A stretch of DNA of 12,365 bases, taken from Oscillospiraceae bacterium (GTDB lineage Bacteria > Bacillota > Clostridia > Oscillospirales > Oscillospiraceae). Positions 6,098-11,947 of this stretch are shown piece by piece (positions within the stretch are counted from its first letter, which is position 1; each line of letters starts with the position of its first letter). The notes under the pieces are model-generated. The model was given only the letters and a program-made list of their open reading frames with translations. It had not been told where the DNA came from and did no database searches. The stretch lies in NCBI GenBank assembly GCA_016296635.1, contig JAEDIZ010000061.1, forward strand, positions 1-12,365, written 5' to 3'. A program made the position numbers and the translations under genes.

Positions 6098-6106
6098 ATT
6101 ATAACA
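6098..6106 (-). promoter_or_regulatory. Extended -10 promoter of ugpC
   Basis: Minus strand TGTTATAAT (6106-6098): a perfect TATAAT preceded by the TGn extended -10 element. No good -35 hexamer is seen 16-18 bp upstream, which extended -10 promoters can tolerate. The predicted start is near 6091. Confidence 0.6.
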
Positions 6107-6187
6107 TGAAAACGGCTGTTCGTCTGCCTGTATTTTTCTCTAAAAAAACGGTCTCACTACTGTCGAAATCGCACAAAAAATGAAAGC

Positions 6188-6216
6188 TTGCCATCCGATT
6201 TGGTTCCTGATAGAAT
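6188..6216 (+). promoter_or_regulatory. Promoter of the MutX-like Nudix gene
   Basis: TTGCCA (6188-6193), 17-bp spacer, TAGAAT (6211-6216). Start predicted near 6223, immediately before the ribosome site AGGAGG (6223-6228). The mRNA leader would be very short. Confidence 0.65.
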
Positions 6217-6235
6217 ACACTCAGGAGGCGAGGAG

Positions 6236-6706
6236 ATGAAAAACACCACGCTCTGTTATCTGGAGAAAGACGGGCAGTATCTGATGCTGCACCGGATCAA
6301 AAAGGGAAATGATGAGAACCGCGACAAATGGATCGGCATTGGCGGCAAGTTTGAAAAAGGAGAAAGTCCGGAGGACTGCGTGCTGCGCGAGGTGCGGGAG
6401 GAAACGGGACTTCTGCTGACGGATTACCGATACTGCGCCATTGTGACCTTCGTATGCGGTGACTGGACGGAATATATGCATCTGTTCCATGCAACCGGGT
6501 TTGAGGGTGAGATCAAGGAATGCGATGAAGGCGTGCTGGAGTGGATCGACAAAGAGAAACTATGCAATCTGCAGCAATGGGAAGGAGATAAGATTTTCCT
6601 TCAGCTGATGGAAAAGCATCTGCCGTTTTTCTCGTTAAAACTGGTTTACGACGATGCCGGAGAGCATTTGACGCAGGCAGTATTGAACGGAGAAAGGATC
6701 CGGTAA
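6236..6706 (+). CDS. Nudix hydrolase, MutX-like 8-oxo-dGTP diphosphatase
   Basis: A 156-residue Nudix protein. The box is canonical: G37, E43, R51-E52, E55-E56, G58, within GGKFEKGES and REVREETGL. The start MKNTTLCYLEKDGQYLMLHR and KWIGIGGKFEKGESP resemble the streptococcal MutX group, which hydrolyses 8-oxo-dGTP. The ATG at 6236 is chosen because AGGAGG lies 7 nt before it and the promoter ends at 6216; an in-frame TTG at 6188 falls inside the -35 box and is rejected. The stop TAA shares its last A with the next ATG, so the gene is coupled to the DUF523 gene. This is the second small Nudix hydrolase in the window; the two are not close copies. Confidence 0.87.
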   Translation: MKNTTLCYLEKDGQYLMLHRIKKGNDENRDKWIGIGGKFEKGESPEDCVLREVREETGLLLTDYRYCAIVTFVCGDWTEYMHLFHATGFEGEIKECDEGVLEWIDKEKLCNLQQWEGDKIFLQLMEKHLPFFSLKLVYDDAGEHLTQAVLNGERIR

Positions 6707-7137
6707 TGGAAAGAATTTTGATCAGCGCATGCCTGCTTGGGGCCTGCTGCCGCTATGACGGCAAAAGCAAAGCGGCGGCGGGCATGGAAAAGCTGACGGA
6801 AAAATATGAACTGATTCCCATCTGCCCGGAGCAGCTGGGAGGCCTTGCAACACCGCGGCCGCCGGCAGAGATCCGACAGGGCAGGGTGATCACAGAGGAT
6901 GGAACGGATGTAACGCGGCAGTATGAAAAAGGGGCGCAGGAGGTTTTGCGGCTGGCAGAGCTCTTCGGCAGCCGGCGCGCGATTCTGAAAGCGCGCAGCC
7001 CAAGCTGTGGCAGCGGCGAGATCCACAACGGACTGTTTGACGGCGGAATCACAGAAGGTGACGGCATTACGGCAGCGCTTCTGAAATCGGTCGGATTCGA
7101 GGTTTTTCGGGAGGATCAGATCGACAGCCTTTTGTAA
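6706..7137 (+). CDS. DUF523 family protein, TudS-like (possible [4Fe-4S] thiouracil desulfurase)
   Basis: A 143-residue protein made of one DUF523 domain. Family hallmarks are SACLLG (7-12), RYDG (16-19), CPEQLGGLATPRPPAE (40-55) and SPSCGSGEIHNG (98-109). Cys9, Cys40 and Cys101 fall in these conserved motifs and are likely ligands of an iron-sulfur cluster; Cys14 and Cys15 are additional. DUF523 includes TudS, which removes sulfur from thiouracil using a [4Fe-4S] cluster, so a role in salvage or detoxification of thiolated bases is plausible here. That function is inferred from the family. The ATG overlaps the Nudix stop by one base (TAATG), implying a joint operon for handling altered bases or nucleotides. 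Confidence 0.8.
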   Translation: MERILISACLLGACCRYDGKSKAAAGMEKLTEKYELIPICPEQLGGLATPRPPAEIRQGRVITEDGTDVTRQYEKGAQEVLRLAELFGSRRAILKARSPSCGSGEIHNGLFDGGITEGDGITAALLKSVGFEVFREDQIDSLL

Positions 7138-7140
7138 AGC

Positions 7141-7167
7141 AAAAAGGAGCAGCTTTTGCTGCTCCTT
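7141..7167 (-). terminator. Intrinsic terminator of the cytidylate-kinase-like gene
   Basis: A 10-bp stem (7144-7153 with 7158-7167) with loop TTTT. On the minus strand it runs into TTTTT (7145-7141), a good U-run. On the plus strand the tail (CGTTGTATCTTATT) is poor, so ending the DUF523 operon here is less certain. Confidence 0.8.
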
Positions 7168-7176
7168 CGTTGTATC

Positions 7177-7785
7177 TTATTCCATCTCGGCGATGTCGCA
7201 GATGATATCGACACATTTATCAACGCCGAGTGCGCCGGAATCGAGGCAGATGTCGTAATTCTGTGCTTCGCCCCAGTTGCGGTTGGTGTAGTGCTTGTAA
7301 TAAACCTTGCGCTTGGAGTCCTTATCCTGCAGACGCTTTTCCGGCGACTGCTTCGTTTCGCCGTAAAGACGGACGATGCGCTCTGCGCGATGCTCCATAT
7401 CGGAATGGATGAAAATATGAAGTGTGTCAGGGCGATCCTTCAGAATGAAGTCCGCGCAGCGGCCGACCAGCACGCAGGGACCCTTTTCGGCAAGATCGCG
7501 GATGACATTGGTCTGACAGATATACAGCTTGTCGGAAACGGACATACTGTCTACAAGCCCCATGGGGTGCGCGGAAACAGCGATGTTAAACAGAAAACTG
7601 CTGGTGACGGAGGCATACTCGCCGATTTCTTCGATAAATTCGTGAGAAAAACCGGATTCCTTTGCTATGGCATCTACAAGTTCCTTGCCGTAATAGGGGA
7701 TGCCCAAACGAGCGGCAACTGCCTTACCGATGGTTCTGCCGCCGCTGCCAAACTGACGGCTGATGGTGATTACCTTATTTGTCAC
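7177..7785 (-). CDS. Cytidylate kinase-like family protein
   Basis: A 202-residue P-loop kinase of the Cytidylate_kin2 type (PF13189). The start MTNKVITISRQFGSGGRTIGK carries the nucleotide-binding loop GSGGRTIGK (13-21). VLVGRCADFIL, RAERIVRLYG and the DKDSKRKVYYKHYTNRNWG / NYDICLDS region are also typical. This group is distinct from the canonical Cmk of DNA precursor synthesis, is common in Clostridia, and its substrate is poorly defined. The GTG at 7785-7783 is chosen because AAAGGGG lies 9 nt upstream; an ATG at 7815 has no ribosome site and lies only about 13 nt beyond the -10 box. It is a single-gene unit with its own promoter and terminator. Confidence 0.85.
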   Translation of the reverse strand: MTNKVITISRQFGSGGRTIGKAVAARLGIPYYGKELVDAIAKESGFSHEFIEEIGEYASVTSSFLFNIAVSAHPMGLVDSMSVSDKLYICQTNVIRDLAEKGPCVLVGRCADFILKDRPDTLHIFIHSDMEHRAERIVRLYGETKQSPEKRLQDKDSKRKVYYKHYTNRNWGEAQNYDICLDSGALGVDKCVDIICDIAEME

Positions 7786-7828
7786 AGAAAATGTCCCCTT
7801 TCTTTGTATGATCATTTTTTACGGCTCT

Positions 7829-7857
7829 ATTATATAACAAAGAAAAGAGGTTGGCAA
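7829..7857 (-). promoter_or_regulatory. Promoter of the cytidylate-kinase-like gene
   Basis: Minus strand: TTGCCA (7857-7852), 17-bp spacer, TATAAT (7834-7829). Spacing is ideal. The predicted start near 7822 leaves a leader of about 37 nt before the GTG at 7785. Confidence 0.75.
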
Positions 7858-7872
7858 TCTTTTTTTGCCGGC

Positions 7873-8304
7873 TCAGAGATAGTGCTTCAGGCAGGAGGAA
7901 AGATGCTCCTCCGAGGCAATCAGCTCACCGGCAATGGCTTTGGCCTGCTCGGTGGCTTCTGGATACTGATTGCGGTAGCGCGTGAGGGACTTAATGCCCA
8001 TGTTGCAGCCGTCAACGATCAGATCTGCAACGGTATGATCGCCGGGCTGCATGGCGAGCTTGGTGTTGGTTTTGACCCAGCTCATGGCGCGTGCCATTGG
8101 ATTTGCGGGCTTGCCGGGCTCGCCTTCTGCATTCAGAAGGGCGTGCGTGCGGCTGCCGAGCTTCTGATGGGTCTGTTTGCAGGAGATGAGATTCTTGCGA
8201 AGTGCATCGTTTTCTACGCTGTCGAGTACATCGTCGATGGAACTGACTGCCATTTTGATGCCGGCGTTACATTCACAGAGCAGTTCATAGGTATCTTTGT
8301 TCAT
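7873..8304 (-). CDS. Small helical protein of unknown function
   Basis: A 143-residue protein starting MNKDTYELLCECNAGIKMAV. GGGAGG lies 7 nt before the ATG at 8304, which decides this start over an in-frame ATG at 8334. The sequence is mostly amphipathic helix (about 2-30, 32-58, 88-112, 117-140), broken by a Gly/Pro-rich segment (60-70), suggesting a four-helix bundle like DUF2383/PA2169-type or ferritin-like proteins, but I cannot place it in a named family. Five cysteines (10, 12, 42, 100, 138) are notable for a small cytoplasmic protein. No signal peptide or membrane segment. It is divergent from the Dabb gene across a 137-bp region containing a dyad. Confidence 0.7.
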   Translation of the reverse strand: MNKDTYELLCECNAGIKMAVSSIDDVLDSVENDALRKNLISCKQTHQKLGSRTHALLNAEGEPGKPANPMARAMSWVKTNTKLAMQPGDHTVADLIVDGCNMGIKSLTRYRNQYPEATEQAKAIAGELIASEEHLSSCLKHYL

Positions 8305-8359
8305 TTGAAAACCTCCCGGAAAAAATATAGCCATAGGATATGCGGTTTCGGGGAGAATA

Positions 8360-8394
8360 TGTGGAAGGAAAAAGATAAAAAGGTTATTTCCACA
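8360..8394. repeat. Inverted repeat TGTGGAA-N21-TTCCACA in a divergent promoter region
   Basis: Perfect 7-bp half-sites at 8360-8366 and 8388-8394 with a 21-bp A-rich centre. The right half overlaps the predicted -35 box of the Dabb gene. Such a layout fits a dimeric regulator bound on one face of the helix, or may be chance. Confidence 0.35.
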
Positions 8395-8415
8395 GAAGAA
8401 AAAATGTGCTATACT
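8387..8415 (+). promoter_or_regulatory. Promoter of the Dabb-domain gene
   Basis: TTTCCA (8387-8392), 17-bp spacer, TATACT (8410-8415) with TGC just before it (extended -10). The predicted start near 8422 lies shortly before the ribosome site AGGAGG that serves the ATG at 8442. Confidence 0.6.
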
Positions 8416-8441
8416 GACAAAAAAGATTAGGAGGATTTACT

Positions 8442-8726
8442 ATGGTTCGTCATGTTATTATGTGGAAATTCCGCGCGGGAGAAGAGGAAAATATGAAGAA
8501 GTTTCTCGCGGGCCTGCAGGCGCTGGACGGCGTGATTCCCGAAATCCGTCATATGGAAATCGGCGTCAACTGTAAGGAGGGCAACAACTTTGATGCCTGC
8601 CTGATCGCGGATTTTGATGATTTTGAAGCGCTCAGCCGCTATAAGAACGATCCGCGCCATGTTGCCGTTTCTTCTTTGTGCAAGTCCATTCGCGAGGCCA
8701 GAGGCGCGGTGGATTTCGAGATCTGA
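8442..8726 (+). CDS. Dabb family protein (stress-responsive alpha/beta barrel)
   Basis: A 94-residue protein that is one Dabb domain (PF07876), a ferredoxin-like fold that forms dimeric barrels. Typical features are the MVRHVIMWKF start, helix EENMKKFLAGLQAL, strand RHMEIGVNC, LIADFDDFEALSRYKNDPRHVAV, and the closing strand ARGAVDFEI. The ribosome site AGGAGG lies 7 nt before the ATG. Bacterial members are mostly uncharacterised; plant members respond to stress and a few relatives are enzymes, so no reaction is assigned. It is a single-gene unit; the nearest downstream terminator (8813-8867) lies inside the leader of the glycerol operon. Confidence 0.88.
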   Translation: MVRHVIMWKFRAGEEENMKKFLAGLQALDGVIPEIRHMEIGVNCKEGNNFDACLIADFDDFEALSRYKNDPRHVAVSSLCKSIREARGAVDFEI

Positions 8727-8753
8727 TTTTTCTCATACCTGTCAGATTTTCTG

Positions 8754-8782
8754 TTGCATTTTGTCTGAAAAGTGCATATACT
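8754..8782 (+). promoter_or_regulatory. Promoter of the glycerol-3-phosphate operon
   Basis: TTGCAT (8754-8759), 17-bp spacer, TATACT (8777-8782). Start predicted near 8789, so the strong terminator at 8813-8867 lies within the leader. No other promoter fits between that terminator and the first gene at 8879. Confidence 0.65.
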
Positions 8783-8812
8783 GAATATAAGGCATTTTAT
8801 TGTTGAGAGTTT

Positions 8813-8867
8813 GAGTGTAGCAATGCAGCGCCTGCTGCTTTGCTGCACTCATTTTTTATTCTTTTTT
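8813..8867 (+). terminator. Leader terminator (candidate attenuator) of the glycerol operon
   Basis: An 11-bp outer stem (8813-8823 with 8840-8850, one G-U pair) and a 5-bp inner stem (GCAGC with GCTGC) around loop GCCT, separated by a T-T mismatch. They are followed by ATTTTTTATTCTTTTTT. Only 11 bp separate it from the ATG at 8879. It could end the Dabb transcript, but transcription from 8754-8782 must also pass it, which implies antitermination. GlpP controls the glp leaders of Bacillus in this way. Confidence 0.8.
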
Positions 8868-8878
8868 GAGGTGATTAT

Positions 8879-10318
8879 ATGTATAATGTTCTCATCATCG
8901 GCTGCGGCGTGATCGGCGCGGCCTGCGCCTACGAGCTGTCAAAATATGACCTGTCCGTATGCGTGCTGGAAAAGAGCAACGATGTGGCAAACGGAACGAC
9001 GAAGGCCAATTCCGCCGTCGTTCATGCAGGCTACGATCCGCATCCTGGAACGAATATGGCAAGACTGAATGTGGAGGGCAACCGTCTGATGGGCGAGCTC
9101 TGCGAAAAGCTGGATGTTCCCTTCAAACGCATTGGCAGCCACGTGCTGGCGTTTTCCGAGACAGATCTGAAAACACTTGAGGTTCTCTATGACCGCGGCG
9201 TCAAAAACGGCGTACCGGGGCTGAAGCTTCTGACGGCAGAGGAAGTCCGCACCATGGAGCCGAATCTGGCGGATACGGTTCTCGGAAGCCTTTGGGCACC
9301 TTCTGCAGGCGTGATTTCTCCGTGGGAGCTGACACTTGCCATGGCGGAGGTCGCGGTCAGAAACGGTGTAAAGCTTGTGCTGGAAGCACCCGTGACAGCC
9401 ATCGAAAAGAAAGACGGCGGCTTTGCCGTGACCACGGACAAGGGCGTTTTTGAAGGACGCTTTGTGCTGAACGCCGCAGGTGTGCATTGCGCCGATGTGG
9501 CGGAGCTGATCGCGGAAAAGGAATTTACGATTCAGCCCAACCGCGGCGAGTATTTCCTGCTGGATAAGTCCGAGGGAACGAGAGTCCACTCCACGATTTT
9601 CCAGTGCCCGAATGAAAAGGGCAAGGGCGTGTTGGTTTCACCTACGGTGCACGGCAATCTGATCGTCGGTCCGGACGCCGTCAATGTCAGCGATCCCGAC
9701 AATACCAAAAACACGGCGGAGGGATTGGAGTTTGTGCGTACCATGGCCGTAAAATCCGTGCCGTCCCTCTCCTTCCGGGATAATATCCGTAACTTTACCG
9801 GTATCCGTGCCAACCATTCCTCCGATGACTTCCTCATCGGCGAGAGCAAGACCGTTCCCGGTCTTTTCAACCTCGCGGGTATCAAATCGCCCGGCCTTTC
9901 CTCTGCACCTGCCATCGCGCTGGAGGCTGTTGCCTATCTGAAGGACAATCTGAACCCGAAGGAAAAGGCAGACTTCCGTGACGGACGGAAGGTGATCCGC
10001 TTCAAGCAGCTTTCAAGTGAAGAAAGAAATGCTGTGATCGCAAAGGATCCGCGTTACGGCAGAGTGATCTGCCGCTGCGAGACCGTTACCGAAGGTGAGA
10101 TCGTTGCGGCGATCCATTCTCCCGTGCCGCCTACCACCATCAATGGCGTCAAGCGCCGTGTGGGCGCAGGCATGGGGCGCTGCCAGGGCGGCTTCTGCGG
10201 CCCGAGAGTGCAGGAGATCCTGGCCCGTGAGCTGGGCGTACCCATGGACAGAATTTTGATGGACGGCCCCGGAACCTATATTCTGACCGAGCAGACGAAA
10301 GGAGGCGGCGCAAAATGA
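8879..10318 (+). CDS. FAD-dependent glycerol-3-phosphate dehydrogenase-like protein with C-terminal BFD [2Fe-2S] domain (GlpA-like)
   Basis: A 479-residue flavoprotein. The N-terminal Rossmann motif GCGVIG (8-13) and acidic Glu31 bind FAD. The DAO-type oxidoreductase body runs to about 365 and resembles COG0579 (LhgO/GlpA-like). A BFD-like domain follows, with Cys398-x-Cys400 (CRC) and Cys435-x4-Cys440 (CQGGFC), ligands for a [2Fe-2S] cluster. In Firmicutes this protein sits with an FAD/NAD oxidoreductase, a DUF1667 protein and glycerol kinase, and is thought to oxidise glycerol 3-phosphate to dihydroxyacetone phosphate anaerobically. glpK lies downstream here, which supports that role; another 2-hydroxyacid substrate is the alternative. 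Ribosome site GAGGTGAT; its stop overlaps the next start (ATGA). Confidence 0.88.
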   Translation: MYNVLIIGCGVIGAACAYELSKYDLSVCVLEKSNDVANGTTKANSAVVHAGYDPHPGTNMARLNVEGNRLMGELCEKLDVPFKRIGSHVLAFSETDLKTLEVLYDRGVKNGVPGLKLLTAEEVRTMEPNLADTVLGSLWAPSAGVISPWELTLAMAEVAVRNGVKLVLEAPVTAIEKKDGGFAVTTDKGVFEGRFVLNAAGVHCADVAELIAEKEFTIQPNRGEYFLLDKSEGTRVHSTIFQCPNEKGKGVLVSPTVHGNLIVGPDAVNVSDPDNTKNTAEGLEFVRTMAVKSVPSLSFRDNIRNFTGIRANHSSDDFLIGESKTVPGLFNLAGIKSPGLSSAPAIALEAVAYLKDNLNPKEKADFRDGRKVIRFKQLSSEERNAVIAKDPRYGRVICRCETVTEGEIVAAIHSPVPPTTINGVKRRVGAGMGRCQGGFCGPRVQEILARELGVPMDRILMDGPGTYILTEQTKGGGAK

Positions 10319-11580
10319 AACAGTGTGAACTTGCCATCATCGGCGGCGGCCCGGCGGGGCTTGCTGCTGCCTGCGCGGCCTATGACGCGGGGCTGCGCGA
10401 CATCCTGATTTTGGAACGTGACCGCGTTTTGGGCGGTATTCTCAACCAGTGTATCCACAACGGCTTCGGCCTGCACCATTTCAAGGAGGAGCTGACCGGC
10501 CCTGAATATGCCGGACGGTTCATCAAAATGCTGCAGGACACCTCTGTCACGGTTATGTCCGACACCATGGTGCTGGATATTGCACAGGACAAGACCATCC
10601 ACGCCGTCAATATGAAGGACGGCTATGTGGAGATCAGGCCGCAGGCAGTCATTCTTGCCATGGGCTGCCGGGAACGCACCCGCGGCGCCATTTCCATTCC
10701 CGGCACCCGCTGCTCCGGCATTCTGACGGCAGGTGCGGCTCAGCGTTATGTAAACATAGAAGGCTGGATGGTCGGCAAGCGCATCGTGATCCTCGGTTCC
10801 GGCGATATCGGCCTCATCATGGCCCGCCGTATGACCCTGGAGGGCGCGAAGGTGCTGGCCTGTGTGGAGCTGATGCCCTATTCCTCGGGCCTCAACCGCA
10901 ACATCGTGCAGTGCCTGCAGGACTTTGATATTCCACTTTATCTGTCGCATACCATCACGGATATTCAGGGCAACGGCCGCCTGGAGCGGGTCGTGGTTTC
11001 CAAGGTCGGCGCAGACAGGAAGCCGATCCCCGGCACGGAAATGATTTTTGACTGCGATACGCTGCTGCTCTCCGTGGGCCTGATCCCGGAAAACGAGCTG
11101 ACGAAAAACGCCGGCATCGAGATGGACAGACGCACCAACGGAGCCGTGGTCTTTGAAAATATGGAAACATCCATCCCCGGCGTGTTTGCCTGCGGCAACG
11201 TGGTACATGTGCATGATCTGGTGGACTTTGTTACGGAGGAATCGGAAAAGGCGGGCCGCAGCGCGGCGGCTTATGTTTTGGGAAAGAGTGCAGCCAAAGG
11301 ACGCGTTCTGACGCTGAAGAACGGCAGCTGCGTGACCTATACGGTGCCGCAGAACCTCCGCATGGAGAACCTTGATAAGACCACGGAGGTCTCCTTCCGT
11401 GTCAACAGAAGCTTTTCAGACAGCCGCATCCTTGTAAAAGCGGGCGAGCAGATCATCGCGCAGTTCAAGCGCAGCCATATGGCGCCCGGCGAGATGGAGC
11501 ACATCAGCCTGCCGAAGATGCTGCTGGAGCGGACTGAAACGGATGAACTGGTGATTTCCTGCGAGGAGGCGGAAGTATGA
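10315..11580 (+). CDS. FAD/NAD(P)-dependent oxidoreductase (partner subunit of the glycerol-3-phosphate dehydrogenase)
   Basis: A 421-residue pyridine-nucleotide-disulfide-type oxidoreductase. The FAD loop GGGPAG (10-15) starts the protein and the NAD(P) loop GSGDIG (161-166) sits in a second Rossmann fold. ATG-type and late FAD contacts appear in VILAMGCRERTRG (112-124) and IPGVFACGNVVHVHD (287-301). It has no redox-active CxxC of the thioredoxin reductase kind. A C-terminal extension (about 330-421) is beta-rich. It overlaps the GlpA-like gene by ATGA upstream and the DUF1667 gene by ATGA downstream, so the three are probably made in fixed ratio as a complex passing electrons from the GlpA-like flavin and iron-sulfur centre to NAD(P) or another acceptor. 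The acceptor is not visible from sequence. Confidence 0.87.
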   Translation: MKQCELAIIGGGPAGLAAACAAYDAGLRDILILERDRVLGGILNQCIHNGFGLHHFKEELTGPEYAGRFIKMLQDTSVTVMSDTMVLDIAQDKTIHAVNMKDGYVEIRPQAVILAMGCRERTRGAISIPGTRCSGILTAGAAQRYVNIEGWMVGKRIVILGSGDIGLIMARRMTLEGAKVLACVELMPYSSGLNRNIVQCLQDFDIPLYLSHTITDIQGNGRLERVVVSKVGADRKPIPGTEMIFDCDTLLLSVGLIPENELTKNAGIEMDRRTNGAVVFENMETSIPGVFACGNVVHVHDLVDFVTEESEKAGRSAAAYVLGKSAAKGRVLTLKNGSCVTYTVPQNLRMENLDKTTEVSFRVNRSFSDSRILVKAGEQIIAQFKRSHMAPGEMEHISLPKMLLERTETDELVISCEEAEV

Positions 11581-11927
11581 AAGAACTGATTTGTATCTGC
11601 TGCCCGAACGGCTGCCACTTGAAAATTGATACGGAAAACGGTTATACTGTAACCGGAAACAAATGCGACAAGGGCGCCGAATACGGCAAAAACGAGCTGC
11701 TGCATCCGGTGCGTGTTGTCACATCCACGGTCAAGACGGATTCTGCCTTTTTTCCGCGTCTGCCGGTCAAGACCGACCGGGCCATTGACAAGGCAAAGAT
11801 GTTTGAGGTCATGGCGCTTTTGGAGAATGTAACGGCAAAGGTTCCCGTCAGCTGCGGGGATGTGCTGCTTGCCGGTATTCTCGGCAATGACGCCAACGTC
11901 ATTGCCTGCCGCGATCTGACAGAATAA
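11577..11927 (+). CDS. DUF1667 protein (small cysteine-rich redox subunit)
   Basis: A 116-residue protein of the DUF1667 family, found beside GlpA/GlpB-like oxidoreductases in Firmicutes and Thermotogae. The N-terminus holds the cysteines CICCPNGC (6-13) and Cys30 in GNKCDKGAEYG, a pattern suited to an iron-sulfur cluster or zinc. The family signature continues with HPVRVVTSTVKTD. The rest (about 70-116) resembles the regulatory KAKMFEVMALLENV / VSCGDVLLAGILG segment common to this family. Its start overlaps the preceding stop (ATGA) and it ends 20 bp before glpK. It probably takes the place of a GlpC-like electron-transfer subunit, which is inferred from context. Confidence 0.87.
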   Translation: MKELICICCPNGCHLKIDTENGYTVTGNKCDKGAEYGKNELLHPVRVVTSTVKTDSAFFPRLPVKTDRAIDKAKMFEVMALLENVTAKVPVSCGDVLLAGILGNDANVIACRDLTE

Positions 11928-11947
11928 ACCATTCAGGAGGTATCTCT

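Noticed and set aside
7836..7872. Possible terminator GGCAA/TTGCC after the helical-protein gene
   Set aside because: Only 5 bp, no following U-run, and it overlaps the -35 box of the kinase-like gene.
8360..8394. TTCCACA half-sites as DnaA boxes of an origin
   Set aside because: They differ from TTATCCACA at important positions, there are only two, and no dnaA, dnaN or AT-rich unwinding element is nearby.
7156..8430. A 424-codon plus-strand open frame spanning two minus-strand genes
   Set aside because: It covers the kinase-like and helical-protein genes, both of which have their own ribosome sites on the minus strand, and it runs through a promoter; no domain is visible.
10276..11214. A 312-codon minus-strand open frame in the glycerol operon
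   Set aside because: Antisense of the FAD/NAD oxidoreductase gene with His-rich, low-complexity content typical of shadows.
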